From Gaertneriomyces semiglobifer (Eukaryota; Chytridiomycota; Chytridiomycetes; Spizellomycetales; Spizellomycetaceae): DNA of 64,000 bases. The notes beneath the pieces were generated by a model that saw nothing but the letters and a program-made list of their open reading frames with translations, searched no databases and had not been told where the DNA came from. Within the stretch, counting starts at the first letter, position 1. Every line of letters begins with the position of its first letter. Position numbers and translations under genes: made by a program. Below are positions 1 to 10,300 of the stretch, in pieces. The DNA is taken from contig JAHLKF010000034.1 of assembly GCA_025558075.1 (NCBI GenBank), positions 62,001-126,000 of the forward strand, given 5' to 3'.

Positions 1-2930
1 CCATCCACACTCGCAGTGCACACCATCGCCGGCGGACAAAACGCCACGCTCGTAATATCGTCTTGGTGGCCCTTATGTCCGCTCTCCATTATTCTAATTG
101 GATGAGCATCAAAGTCCTTGGGGTCGTCGAGCCAGATGACGACGCGGCGGTCCCAGCCTACCGAAAGAATGTACTTGTTGGTGCCCATTTCGATGTAGAT
201 GATGTCGGTTGTTTCTGTGGGAGAGGGTTTGTGCAGATTGCGGAGTGGTTGGCCGTTGTTGAAGTTCCACATTTTGAGGTGGGCGTCGCGAGAGCCTGTG
301 ATGAGTCGGCGACGGGAGAGGTCGAAACACATGGCGGTCAATTCGAAAGACTGCGTCGGCGTGGTGCGAATATGACGGAAGGGAGAGCGTACCGGACAGT
401 GGTTGGCGTGACATCAGATAATGAAGTAAGAAGAAAGAGAGAAACAGAAAGTGAGCGCTTGGAACAGTCTAGGGTCCCATCAAAATCAAATATCGAAAAT
501 GGCCGCTCTCCTAATCCACCACACTCTTCGTTCTTCGTACTCACCCCATGTGCATTTCCATACCCAAACCCCCTCTCCCCTCGCTCCAAATCCCACACTC
601 CCACACTCCCATCCGTACCACAGCTCACAACCTGATTGAACTCCTCATTATATAATGCCGCAACCACACTCGCATGATGACTCCGCTCCCCGCCACCACC
701 GCGCTTGCTTTTGCTCTTATACAGCGGGTAGATGGACAGCTTGATGTCTCCAAGAATCAGCTGGTTGTTGTGGTCGTCGTACACAAGGAGCGGGGTTTCG
801 TCGGGGTAGAAGGAGGAGTGGAGGATTGAGGAAGAGGAGATGGGAGAGGAGAAGGTTTGTAGCTGAGTGAGGGACCGGGCGGACCAAACTTTGATCACCT
901 AAAATGAAGAAAGAATACGGGTATCTGTGAATTTCCTATCGCCAGATCCTCTTTTTCGGTGCACTCTTCTGCGGTGCTTACCTTGTCTTCTGAATAGCTG
1001 ATGATGTGCCCTTCATCATGGTTCACAGTGATACATGTGATGCATGCATTATGTCCTGTCAAGCTTCCAGCCGGTTTGCTCAACACGTACGGGTTCCACA
1101 AGCGTCTACACAATACGCAGAAGAAGTCAAAGACAGCACTGTTAGCATATTCCACCCTCGCACTCTTTAAACAACCCAAAAAAGGCCCAAATGCTGACTC
1201 ACATCACTTTATCCCTTCCGCCAGTTACCAGAAAACTCGGGCGCCGACAAAACTCAAAACACTTGACACCTTTGTTGACGCTCACACTCCGCCAGACCTT
1301 TCTCTCCAGATCACCAAAACATAGACTCTTAGACTCACTGCCCGCGCAACTCACGAAACACGTCAGCTCCTCAAAGTACTTGACACTCACACACCAATCG
1401 TTGTGAACTTTTTTCCTGTACATGCTGGCGCCGTGACGTTTTTGCGCGTCGCGTTTGGAGAGTTTTGTCGGAGTCAGAACGGCTTCGGAGGAGGAAAAGG
1501 CAGAGGAAGGGGCGTGCTCGCTTTCGAGCAGGAACTTTTTGGTAAACGTCAGGTGATTGATGTATCCCCCATCGTCTCCCCAGAGGAGAAAAGAGGTGTC
1601 GGTATCGAGATGGCCGTGGGTGATGGAGAGCGGGTTATGTTCAAGTTGAGAGATAACGGCTGTTTGGCGCGGCTTAATAGAGAGGATGTCCCATATGCAT
1701 AACCTTTTTGCAACCGACGCGTTAGTACTATACGCGAGAACACTTAACCGTTCGTGCTACGTACTGCCGATCATCGGTGACAGTCACCATTTTATTCCAG
1801 TCGGAGAGGTAAGTAGCATCGCTGATCCATGCGCTTTTGCGTGTGCTAAGGCTCCCGTGTGCGCCAGGGTCGTGAAGGTGGACCAGGCGTTGAAGTCTTA
1901 GGGAGTTGGACCAGAGAGAAATCGTTCCTTCTCGACTAAACAGAGCGCCGTATGAGGACCCATCAACAGCCTTCAATGCACTCGTTTGAATGCCGAACTG
2001 TTGCACCCACCTGATGCTAATGTACTTTCTCTCCTTCGGAATATACTCCACCCTTTTGATGACATCTCTATGTGGACTCCCAAAATGTCGTTTAACACGA
2101 TCGTCAAACACGCTGTGCTGAAATCAATGCAAAAAAGAACCCCCACAAACAAAATAAACGAATGAGTTCAAAGCCTCCCATCTTCAACATTTTGTTTGTT
2201 CCACAAATTTTCTCACCGTTTCTTTATCCTCCAAACTTCCCATTACCATATAACTTGTAAACTCATCCCAGTCTACCGTCCCATCAGAATTCGCATCAAT
2301 CTTCATAAACAACATAGTCATCTGATCGTGGGTGAGGTTGTCCCCTACAACCGTCGAGAACACCTCTCTAAACTTGATGAAAAGCAATGCAGTTAGAGCT
2401 CCAACTCAGCACGGGGGTTCGTGGTTGCTCGATTGGTGACTTACTTTGTCGATATCAAACCCTGCACTCCCATCCTCATTTCGGTGTTCTTGAAACATCA
2501 CCATAAGTTGCTCATAGTGCGACATGTTCAAGTATTGCTGGACGTCCATGTTATTCGTTCTACGTAAAAAGAAAAACAAGCAAAACACCAATAAGCACAT
2601 ATATCATGAACTTGCAAACATTTCGCCTTTTCTTTTAAGATGAGGGTTCAACTCTCTTCTGTTGAAATCTTCCACTTACTTGCTAGGTTTGCCTTGTTGA
2701 TCTTCTGCGCCATATGGGTCATCTATAGCATAAAATCAGCGAATCGCAAATGAGTATGAGGAGACGATGTTTGGGTGCGGTAATGAATGAGAATGCAAAA
2801 GAGAACTCACAGTACCAAAGGCAGAAGGTGCGACTGACGTTGAGTCCGCCGGCGGCGCTATCATCGTCGTTGCCAATGTTGTTGCTGCTGCCGCCGGTGT
2901 TGGCGGCTGAGATGCACTGTCTGTATCCAT
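1..2930 (-). CDS. EF-hand/WD40-repeat protein, WDR49/WDR64-like (partial, 3' end off window)
   Basis: Ten exons can be joined on the minus strand: 2930-2816, 2722-2680, 2559-2445, 2372-2217, 2117-2011, 1935-1765, 1703-1203, 1105-982, 898-545 and 350-<1, giving the first ~678 residues. All junctions keep phase with GT/AG ends. The N-terminus (MDTDSASQPPTP) is low complexity. A canonical EF-hand loop (DANSDGTVDWDE, residues ~117-128) follows, then WD40 blades (REGTISLW, GTDGSVGVWDLE, ITGSRDAHLKMW, SVGWDRRVVIW). EF-hand plus many WD40 blades is the layout of the metazoan/protist WDR49/WDR64 proteins, linked to cilia; that role is inferred here. The intron at 1704-1764 has a TACTAAC branch-point match. 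The last exon is still open at base 1, so the C-terminus is missing. The first donor (TTTG/GTACTG) was chosen over GTGAGT because only it keeps the frame. The family call is good; the exact orthologue is uncertain. Confidence 0.8.
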
Positions 2931-3425
2931 CTTGCTAATAATTAAGTATTTTTCTAAGGAGCACACTAAATTAAAAACAAACAATTAATGGCTAAACTTT
3001 CTAGAGTTGCGTCTGGGCGCGCTTTCGGAGTTTCGCGGGCTCGCTTACGTAATAAGACATTCGCACCGCCAGCCGCTGCTCCGAGCGATAAAGTTTTTGA
3101 GTTTTTGGAGACGTCGCGTTCATCGATTCGATGACGGAACGAACAGCACACAGCTGCGTGCATCGTATGAGAAATGGTGTCGACCTCGAGATCGAGATGG
3201 TGGAGCGGATCTGGCCATTGAGCGCAGGCATTAGGCAGCTGAGGACGGTGGCAGTCGCGCGGAAGAGAACTATGAAGATTGTCATGATACTGATACATGA
3301 ACAGCCATCATTATATTTTCAATAATACATGCAATTACACTATCATACTCCAATTCCTTCGAAAAGCTCATATGTTACCAATGCCCATCGTGCGCATAGC
3401 ATTGTAAACGGACGTGATGGTCCCT
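2931..3425. other. intergenic, 495 bp
   Basis: This lies between the WDR49-like start codon and the SOD stop codon. Apart from the doubtful small frame at 3001-3285 I see nothing. The AT-rich stretch 3300-3360 probably holds the SOD 3' end. Confidence 0.5.
3001..3285 (-). CDS. possible small protein, 94 aa, unrecognised
   Basis: An ATG-initiated open frame fills most of the gap between the superoxide dismutase stop and the WDR49-like start, on the same strand as both. The first ~22 residues are hydrophobic (MTIFIVLFRATATVLSCL), which could be a signal or mitochondrial leader. The rest is basic and ends KLRKRAQTQL. I recognise no family, and an overlapping frame of similar length (2966-3298) exists, so it may be chance. 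It could also be 5' leader of the WDR49-like transcript. Confidence 0.25.
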   Translation of the reverse strand: MTIFIVLFRATATVLSCLMPALNGQIRSTISISRSTPFLIRCTQLCAVRSVIESMNATSPKTQKLYRSEQRLAVRMSYYVSEPAKLRKRAQTQL

Positions 3426-4064
3426 CTACTTCAAACCAATGACTCCACAGGCAACACGGGCACCGGCGTTTCCAGTTGAGTTACTGGTAGGGTGGCCACC
3501 CAAGCCGAGATCGTCTTCGAGGGCATGCACAACGATAGCACGTCCAATGACGTCTTTCACATTCACAATGGTATCAGTCAAGGTGATTTCTACATTCCCG
3601 TTCTCATCGGCGACGACATTTCCAAGATCGCCGACGTGGCGGTCCTTGATAGAGTTTTCAGGGGCACCATGAGTGGTATTGAACGGGTTGTAGTGCGGTC
3701 CTGCAGCAGTGCAGTTCGGGTAGATAATGCCCGAGTTGTGAATATGGAAACCGTGCTTGCCAGGTGTCAGACCGTTGATTTTGACGGTGATGGTTGTTTC
3801 AAAGCCCGAGTTCAAATCAAATTCGGAGAGGGGCTTTGTGGAGAGAGAAACGAGACCTGTCACTTGGGTCCCGTTGAAGGTAGAGTCCGGGGAAAGAGCG
3901 GCAACGGCATTCACAGGCGACTGAGGGACAGTGTAGGCGGGAGGATTAGGCGGGATGGAAGGACATGTTGTGGTAGGAGTGTGAAGGCGGGTGCGACGGT
4001 GCAAGGATTTGGCGGAAGCCAAAGACAGCAGGGACACGAAGAGCGTTGCAATTGGAAGATGCAT
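3426..4064 (-). CDS. secreted Cu/Zn superoxide dismutase
   Basis: An intronless gene of 212 codons. Residues 1-18 (MHLPIATLFVSLLSLASA) form a signal peptide, so the enzyme should be extracellular or in the wall, where it converts superoxide to peroxide. All SOD1 landmarks are present in order: GFHIHNSG (two copper His), HYNP and HGAPE (bridging and zinc His), RHVGDLGN (zinc His and Asp), VVHALEDDLG (copper His), and the GNAGARVACGVIG end with the active-site Arg. Both disulfide Cys (NCTAAGPHYNP and RVACG) are conserved, so it should be active. An extra ~45-residue Pro/Thr-rich linker sits between the signal peptide and the domain. N-glycosylation sites (NGT, NCT, NTT, NST) fit secretion. It is divergent from the LRR gene, with about 900 bp between them. 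Confidence 0.95.
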   Translation of the reverse strand: MHLPIATLFVSLLSLASAKSLHRRTRLHTPTTTCPSIPPNPPAYTVPQSPVNAVAALSPDSTFNGTQVTGLVSLSTKPLSEFDLNSGFETTITVKINGLTPGKHGFHIHNSGIIYPNCTAAGPHYNPFNTTHGAPENSIKDRHVGDLGNVVADENGNVEITLTDTIVNVKDVIGRAIVVHALEDDLGLGGHPTSNSTGNAGARVACGVIGLK

Positions 4065-4965
4065 TATAGATGAGTTTAATAAGCTTTGATGGAAAGATTG
4101 TAAACGCTAAAAAAGTCCGAGCCTCTGTTTATATATGCGCGGGTGAGTGATGAGAAGGAGAAGCAAACGAACGACCCGCGTCGGCCTGTGACCTGTGTTA
4201 GGCTTTTGGTTTCACCGGCGGCCCGCCCGCAATGAGCCGCCCGACTTGCTCTGCTCTGCTGTGTGCGTACGTCCCTTGTTCTGCGACCTGCAATTCTTTC
4301 CTTTTTTTTCTTTACACATCATCACTCGATCAATTATCAAGCCTTGGTTGGGCGGAGGGCAGCAGGTGTGCCCAGTGTTCAAATTCAACCAACTTTTGGA
4401 CAGAGACGATCCACGCGGTGCGCAACGCACAAACTCGTTGCGTTTTTGGACGGACGCGTATTTTTGACGTGTGACGGGAATTTGATGATGTCAGCGCGTA
4501 TGTCACATGATGTGTTATGTAAGAGAGCGCATAAGCAATGTCATAAGCACAGACTCATAAGCAATGTCATAAGCACGGTGTCTCACTTGACTCTGGATGT
4601 CGACTTGACTTGCCGCCTTTGCCTCGAAAGTGTCTCTCGGCGAACGGCTGCGTCGAAGCGACTTATTTTAAGATACAGTTGCCGTTGGTTGGTTGTGGGA
4701 GGTGGAGGCGGATTCCCCCCATAAAGAGAGACCAAGAGAATAGAAGCGACAGGAGGAGAGAGAGAGGAGAGAGGAGAGGTGGATTCGTGAGACAGCGAGA
4801 GAGAGAGAGAGAGGGAGAATAGAGAGGTTCGGTGCTTCCGGGTCCAGAGTGAGGAGAGCGAGGCCGGGGGCAGAGAGTTCGACAGGACAATTTACCCCAA
4901 GACACATACACACTCACACTCCATACACAACACACAGACATTTGGCACTACCACGCATAGGAAGG
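4065..4965. promoter_or_regulatory. divergent intergenic region between SOD and LRR gene
   Basis: About 900 bp serve both genes as upstream region. It contains a perfect 21 bp direct repeat (4530-4576, listed separately) and, near the LRR start, a purine strand rich in GA (about 4731-4829) followed by a CA-rich stretch (4900-4945). The last two probably form the LRR gene's 5' leader. A TATATA stretch lies ~60 bp upstream of the SOD start (about 4126-4138 on the plus strand). Confidence 0.45.
4530..4576 (+). repeat. 21 bp direct repeat, two perfect copies, 26 bp period
   Basis: The unit starting CATAAGCAATGTCATAAGCA occurs at 4530-4550 and again at 4556-4576 with a 5 bp spacer. Each unit itself contains two CATAAGCA words. 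It lies midway between two divergent promoters, so it may be a paired factor-binding site; that is inference. Confidence 0.8.
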
Positions 4966-6843
4966 ATGGGTAACAGCTTCAGTAAACATCAACTTCATCT
5001 GCCTTTAGCGTACGCCTCCACTGACAACTCTCCACCTGTAACCATCTTGCACACCGCCTCCACAACTCCTCCCGCCACCTCCCAAGACGGTGATCCATCA
5101 TCTACGCTTTCACGACGTAGAGCACTCCATTCGCTATCACAATCCTCCCTCGCTTCAACTTCCTACTCTTTCAACAATGATCAAGAAGCATCCGTACAAC
5201 CTGGTGCCGCCACAAGTTTCACACCGCACACATACACCAAACGCTCCTCCACCTTCTCCCAAACATCCCATACACATGCTTTTTCACATACCACGACTCC
5301 AAGTGCCACGCCGGTTCGGCCGCCACTAATGCATTCATTTTCCCTTAACGACCTTGACCGATTCCTCTCCCTCTCTGATACCGAGTTCGATTTTGCGTTT
5401 GAAAATGAAGACGTGGAGGATGTCGAAGAAAATGTCAAGGTCATTCGTGCCGCAGACGTCTTTGTGGGAGGAAAAACCGCCGGGACAATGCTGGGCTTGT
5501 GCAGATCCAATTTGGTGAGGTTAAGTCCAAACGTTGGATTGTTGCATCACATTACCTCACTAGTATTGTAAGTATCTTATGAAAGGAAGCGTGGGAGGAT
5601 GTGCGGGTTGCAGAGATAGGGCGTTTGACCGAAACGGGCTTCGATTTAGTAGGGGCTTGTTGTGTCTTGGCGGACAAAGATCAAAGACTTCACGTTGCAA
5701 CTGGACCGATGGTGTGGATGGGTTACAGTTCTGGAAACGCGTTCGCAAGACTCTTTGTAGCAAAGCGCTCCTCAACGCATTCAATTTATTAACCCAACAT
5801 TTGTTAACAGGTGCTGCAACAGCTTATCTGAAATTCCTGCCGAGATTGGGCATATGAAGAACCTCCTGAGTCTTTCCGTTTCCCAAAATCAACTTACCAC
5901 TCTCCCGTCTACGATTGGCCACCTCACCAAATTGACCGACCTTAAGGCGTCGGATAACCAGTTACAAAGTCTGCCACCCACTATATCCAACCTGAAGAAG
6001 CTCGTAAACCTCGAACTACAAAACAACAAGCTCACCTATCTTCCCAACGAAATTGGCGGCATGAAATCTCTAGCCTCTATTGCCCTCTCTGACAACCCAC
6101 TCACATTCCTTCCCGCCGAACTCGTCCGCCTCAAATTCCTCCGCAAGCTGCGGGTGGACCGATGCCCACTGCTCGACCCCGCATCACTGCCCAACCCCAC
6201 TCCCGTTTCACCTCCCTCCCTGAAAGAGCTTGCCGCGAGAGTCATTGTTCGCAATCAGCTGCCAATATTAAGTATTACGCCGTCGCACGTTACTAGCTAC
6301 CTCGCCTCCGCCCACCCTTGTTCTTTCTGTTCGGGCCCTTACTTTGAGAGTTATACATGCCGATACCGCTCCGTTGAACGCAGCGTCGGCACGGATCTAC
6401 TAATCAATTTGCCACTTGAATACCGTCTATGTTCTCCCCACTGGCATCACGACGCGGAACGTCTTTCTATTTTGTTTTGTCCAATGCCAGGAACGTCTCC
6501 ACTGACGACACCTGTGACGTCGCCAGGATCGTCACCTATTTTGTCGCGTAAAACCGCGTCGAATGCAAGTGGGATGGCCAGAACGGGCAAAAAGAAGCGA
6601 GGAGCGGTGAATGTCGGGAACGAAGAGGGCGTGACTGTTCCGTTAAACACGCTTTTGGACAAGACGCTTGGATTACCAAATTTGCCGGATGTCGGAGGGA
6701 GGCGAAGATGGTGGAAGTTGACTGGCGGTTTGGGTGGTGGGAAGGCGAATTCCACGGGTGTGAGTGGTGAAGACGCAAGACCAGGCTTGAGACAGAGCCG
6801 CAGCTTGACGGGGTTGAATCTGGCTGCGTTGAGAGATCTGTGA
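4966..6843 (+). CDS. leucine-rich repeat protein with C-terminal Cys/His region (LRRC58-like)
   Basis: Two exons, 4966-5567 and 5811-6843 (intron 243 nt, GTAAGT...AACAG), give 544 residues. The start MGNSFSKH has Gly2 and Ser6, an N-myristoylation consensus. Residues ~15-150 are Ser/Thr-rich and probably disordered. From ~170 come LRRs of the SHOC2/Ras-suppressor type (SVSQNQLTTLPSTIGHL, KASDNQLQSLPPTISNL, ELQNNKLTYLPNEIGGM). After the repeats comes ELAARVIVRNQLP, then a Cys-rich block: CSFCSGPYFESYTC ... YRLCSPHWHH. That order (LRR, then CxxC-GPYFE, then LCSP) resembles animal LRRC58 and related fungal proteins; I am only moderately sure. The last ~120 residues are basic and disordered. It may be a membrane-tethered adaptor. 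No enzymatic domain is visible. Confidence 0.8.
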
Positions 6844-7381
6844 TCTCTATTTTAGTTGTACGTGACGATTGCGACAGCTGGACATGGGGAGGGTAGGACA
6901 GGGGCTGTGATTGGATTCTTTTTTTTGGGCGCGGAGAGGACGACGGTGTGACATAGCGATCATGGAACATTTTATTGTATCAGCCTTTTATATTCATCTG
7001 GTCGTTTTCCATTTTGTGTGATGTGTACGACGAGTAGTAGGTGAGACGGGGCGTATGTATATAGATTGCTATTTGTGTTTTATTGTGCCTGTGCAGTGCT
7101 ATGATTGCGCTGCGCATGTGTGTGGCGGTTGGATGCGTGTGTCAGAGAATACATTACATCCGTTCTCAAACATTCATTTATTGTTGCTGTCCCTACGCAT
7201 TCTCGTTCTCATTTTGGTGGATGTTGGGGCTCCACCATTTCCATGTCCTTACTTCGAAAGGCCTGGCCTCTGACGGATGACGGACGCAATGTCGCGGCTG
7301 CAACCGGTCCATGTTATGCATTCACATTACTACATTCTATCTGCAATTACACTGCGATTTGCTTCCACAACGGAAGAGTTC
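6844..7381. other. intergenic, convergent 3' region
   Basis: This lies between the stop codons of the LRR gene and CFAP43. It is T-rich with runs such as TTTTTTTGG (6920s) and probably holds both 3' UTRs. No conserved frame is seen. Confidence 0.5.
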
Positions 7382-10300
7382 TCAGAATTCTGGTCTCCGC
7401 GCTGGGAAACTTGGGTACGTTTTCATCCTCATTCGCTGCACCTCCTCACGCAAGATTGAAATGTCATGTGCTTGAGACTTGGCAAGATCCATCAAGCGAC
7501 GTCGTGCATAAATGGATGGCAGTGCAGTCTTACGGGCCGGATGAGGACCTACAGTCGAACCAACAATAAGTTCAGGACACGCCTGACCGAAAAGGTGAGG
7601 AACAAGTAGAGAGCAACTGACCATCATCTGTTACCAGTCCCCCCAGCTCTCGTACTTTATCTTGTTCCTCAGCAATTCGCTTCTTCAACTCATCGTTCCC
7701 TCGTCGTTTCTCTTGGATTTTCTTTGCCAAATCACGCATCACTTTATCTCGTTCTTCTAATTTGTGTCCCCAGGCTCGCTGTCCCCATTCACCTCGTCGT
7801 TCTAACATCTGCACCTCTTGTATATGTTTCCTTTCATCGCCACCTCTGATGTATTCTTGCATCTGCTTCGTGACGCGCAGCAGATGGATATCTCTGGTTC
7901 GAATCTGCAGTGACTCCGCTTGGAAGAACAACATGGAATTTTCCCATTCCAATGCATGTATGCCTTTTCTGTAAGTCTTGATATCGTGTAAAGAAGTGAG
8001 CTTTTGCCCTCCCAGCGCAAGAATCTGCGAATTCAGGTTTTCAATGACAGAGCGATGTAGCAAGACCGTAGGGGAATAATCGGTGATGAGCGGGCTTTGA
8101 GGGACTTCCACCTGTCCTTGCTTGAGGCTGACCAGCACTTCCAGATCGTACGTTTCACGGAATCGGTACTCCATGAACTGACGCATCTCCTCGGTAAGTC
8201 TTTCCGTCTCCACACGAATTTTCTCACTGGCTTCCAGAACGCTCTGGACCAAGTTTTGCATATCCGCCAGTTTGTTTTGTGCAACACGCAAGTCGGCCTC
8301 TGTCGCAATCTTTTTATCGCGGAGCTCGACCAGTTTCTGGAATTGGGCATGCGGGAGCTCGGGAATGTCTGATGATGATATCGGAGCCAAAGTTCCTTGC
8401 GATATGAGTGCGGCATGATGGTGAGGTGCGGCAGAGGGTGAACGAACATATGGCAGGTAAGGGTTCAGGTTATCGTCCGTACTTTGAAGAATATTACTCG
8501 TCCCTTCAAGGACGTCCCGCTTTCTGAACACTTTGTGAGCAGTGTCAAACAGGTTATCTAGCCCATGGAACTCTTTCTTGAATGCTTTTTCGACATCCTT
8601 ATCTTTTCGAACAGCAAGTTCATAGTCCTCCCGACATCTTTCCAAATCCTTTTTTATTTCCGGAATTTCAGCCGAGTACTGCAGTCGTAGATTTTTGAGC
8701 TCGTCCAACTTATTAGCAATCGCCCGTTCTTTCGCTTCATCCTCAGTTGAGTATAAAATTGAAGCGTACAACTTCAACTGGGTGAGCTCATTGGTGTGAA
8801 CTGACAACAGTGTGGCCAGCTTAAGCGGCATGAGCGTTTGTCGAATGGTCTGGCTGTCGAAGTTATCCATTGTTTCCGTAATGGATGTCTGTAACTTGCG
8901 AAGCTCGGTTTCCAGTGCTTTCCGTGCTTTTTCAGATTCCTCCTTGAGGGTAGCCAACTTCTTTTCATATTCCTTTGCCAACTTCTTTTCCTCCTCGGAC
9001 CATTCTTCCGACGGTTTAGCATCCATAAACGCCGGCTTCGTCACTGCTTGTCGATCATCACCTTCCCCGCGCTCGGACAACGTTCCGTTCATCATGCTGA
9101 TCAAAGCTCGCTCCCTTGCATTGTCTTCTTTGTTCAACCGTGCCCTTTCTTCATCTATTCGCTTCCGTTCCTCAATCTTTTTTCGTTCCTCTTCAGTGAT
9201 AAATTTTGTTACGGTAACTTCCTCGTCTCGCGCTTCGATAACGCGCTCTGGGATTTCCTCATCGTCCAGCTTTGGCAAGGGTATGTGCTCCTGTATGCCG
9301 AGTTCATTCATGATACTCTTGCAGCGCTCGGCTTTTTCTTCTATTGATGAGATGGCATTGTGCTTCTGCTGTAAGTAATTCCCGAACTGGCCATTATATC
9401 CTTGCTTGATCTGTCGGATGACCGCCGAGAGAAGTATCAGTTGTGTCCGCCTTCTCTCAGGGGTGGTCAATTCGTACGGACTATAGAGCAGGCTTTTGAT
9501 ATCGTTGTAATCAACAGGAGGCGCAGTTTCCACATTTACGGGCACCTCGTCGTCCACAGAAGTAGTTTTTTGTACGGGTTTCGTGGTACGCTCCAAAAAC
9601 ATCATTTGCGTTTTCCTCATAAGCTTGACCTTTTCCAATTCGTGTATCTCTTCTTCACTTTGTTTTCTGAGTGGGAAATTCGTGACCACGGTTGTCTGCC
9701 CTGTCAGCGGATCCGGGCCAAAGCTTTTCAGACAGCCTCCGGGAACCTCCATGGAATCCCAACACTCCTGCTTGATCCTCTCGGCAATAATGCGCTTGCC
9801 AACATTCTCATCTTCAATTCCTCGGCGTATTTCTTCGACTTTTCTCTCCATCTCTGCAAGTAGTCTGTCTCTTTCCTCCCAATCAATTACCATCTCAGGT
9901 TTGGAAAGTTGCTCTAGCTCGGGCAAGGCCGAGTTTTTGGCTATTAGTTTGGCCAGTCGATCACGCAGCGAGGTCAACCTGGTTTGCAAGTCTGTCATCA
10001 TCTGGTTCGGGTTTAGCTCAGTAACAGAGTCTTGGCGATCCTGCTGGGAAAGCGGAAGTGGTTCGTCAGATGTATCTTGTATATCCGGAACACTGCCTTC
10101 TCGTTCTTGCATGATATCTTGCAAATATCCCTCCACTTCAATGCCCACTTCCCGTTGCGCTTCTAATAACCGATCGGCAAGGCCGCTGGCCTCGGTTGCG
10201 GCACGACGACCTTGTGGGCTATATCGCCATTCCCAGAACCGGAGCAACCCGTCGTGTCCGGCAGTGACGATCACTCGTGCATCCCGGGACGCAACCGCGG

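Noticed and set aside
7574..7634. CFAP43 ending in the unspliced frame (stop just after DDG...RSGVS)
   Set aside because: Splicing GTAACA...GTCAG restores the conserved C-terminal EEVQRMRMKTYP block, so the unspliced end is not the real one.
8812..9378. 188-codon open frame on the plus strand inside CFAP43
   Set aside because: Ser-rich shadow of the coiled-coil coding sequence; no domain, and CFAP43 on the other strand is certain.
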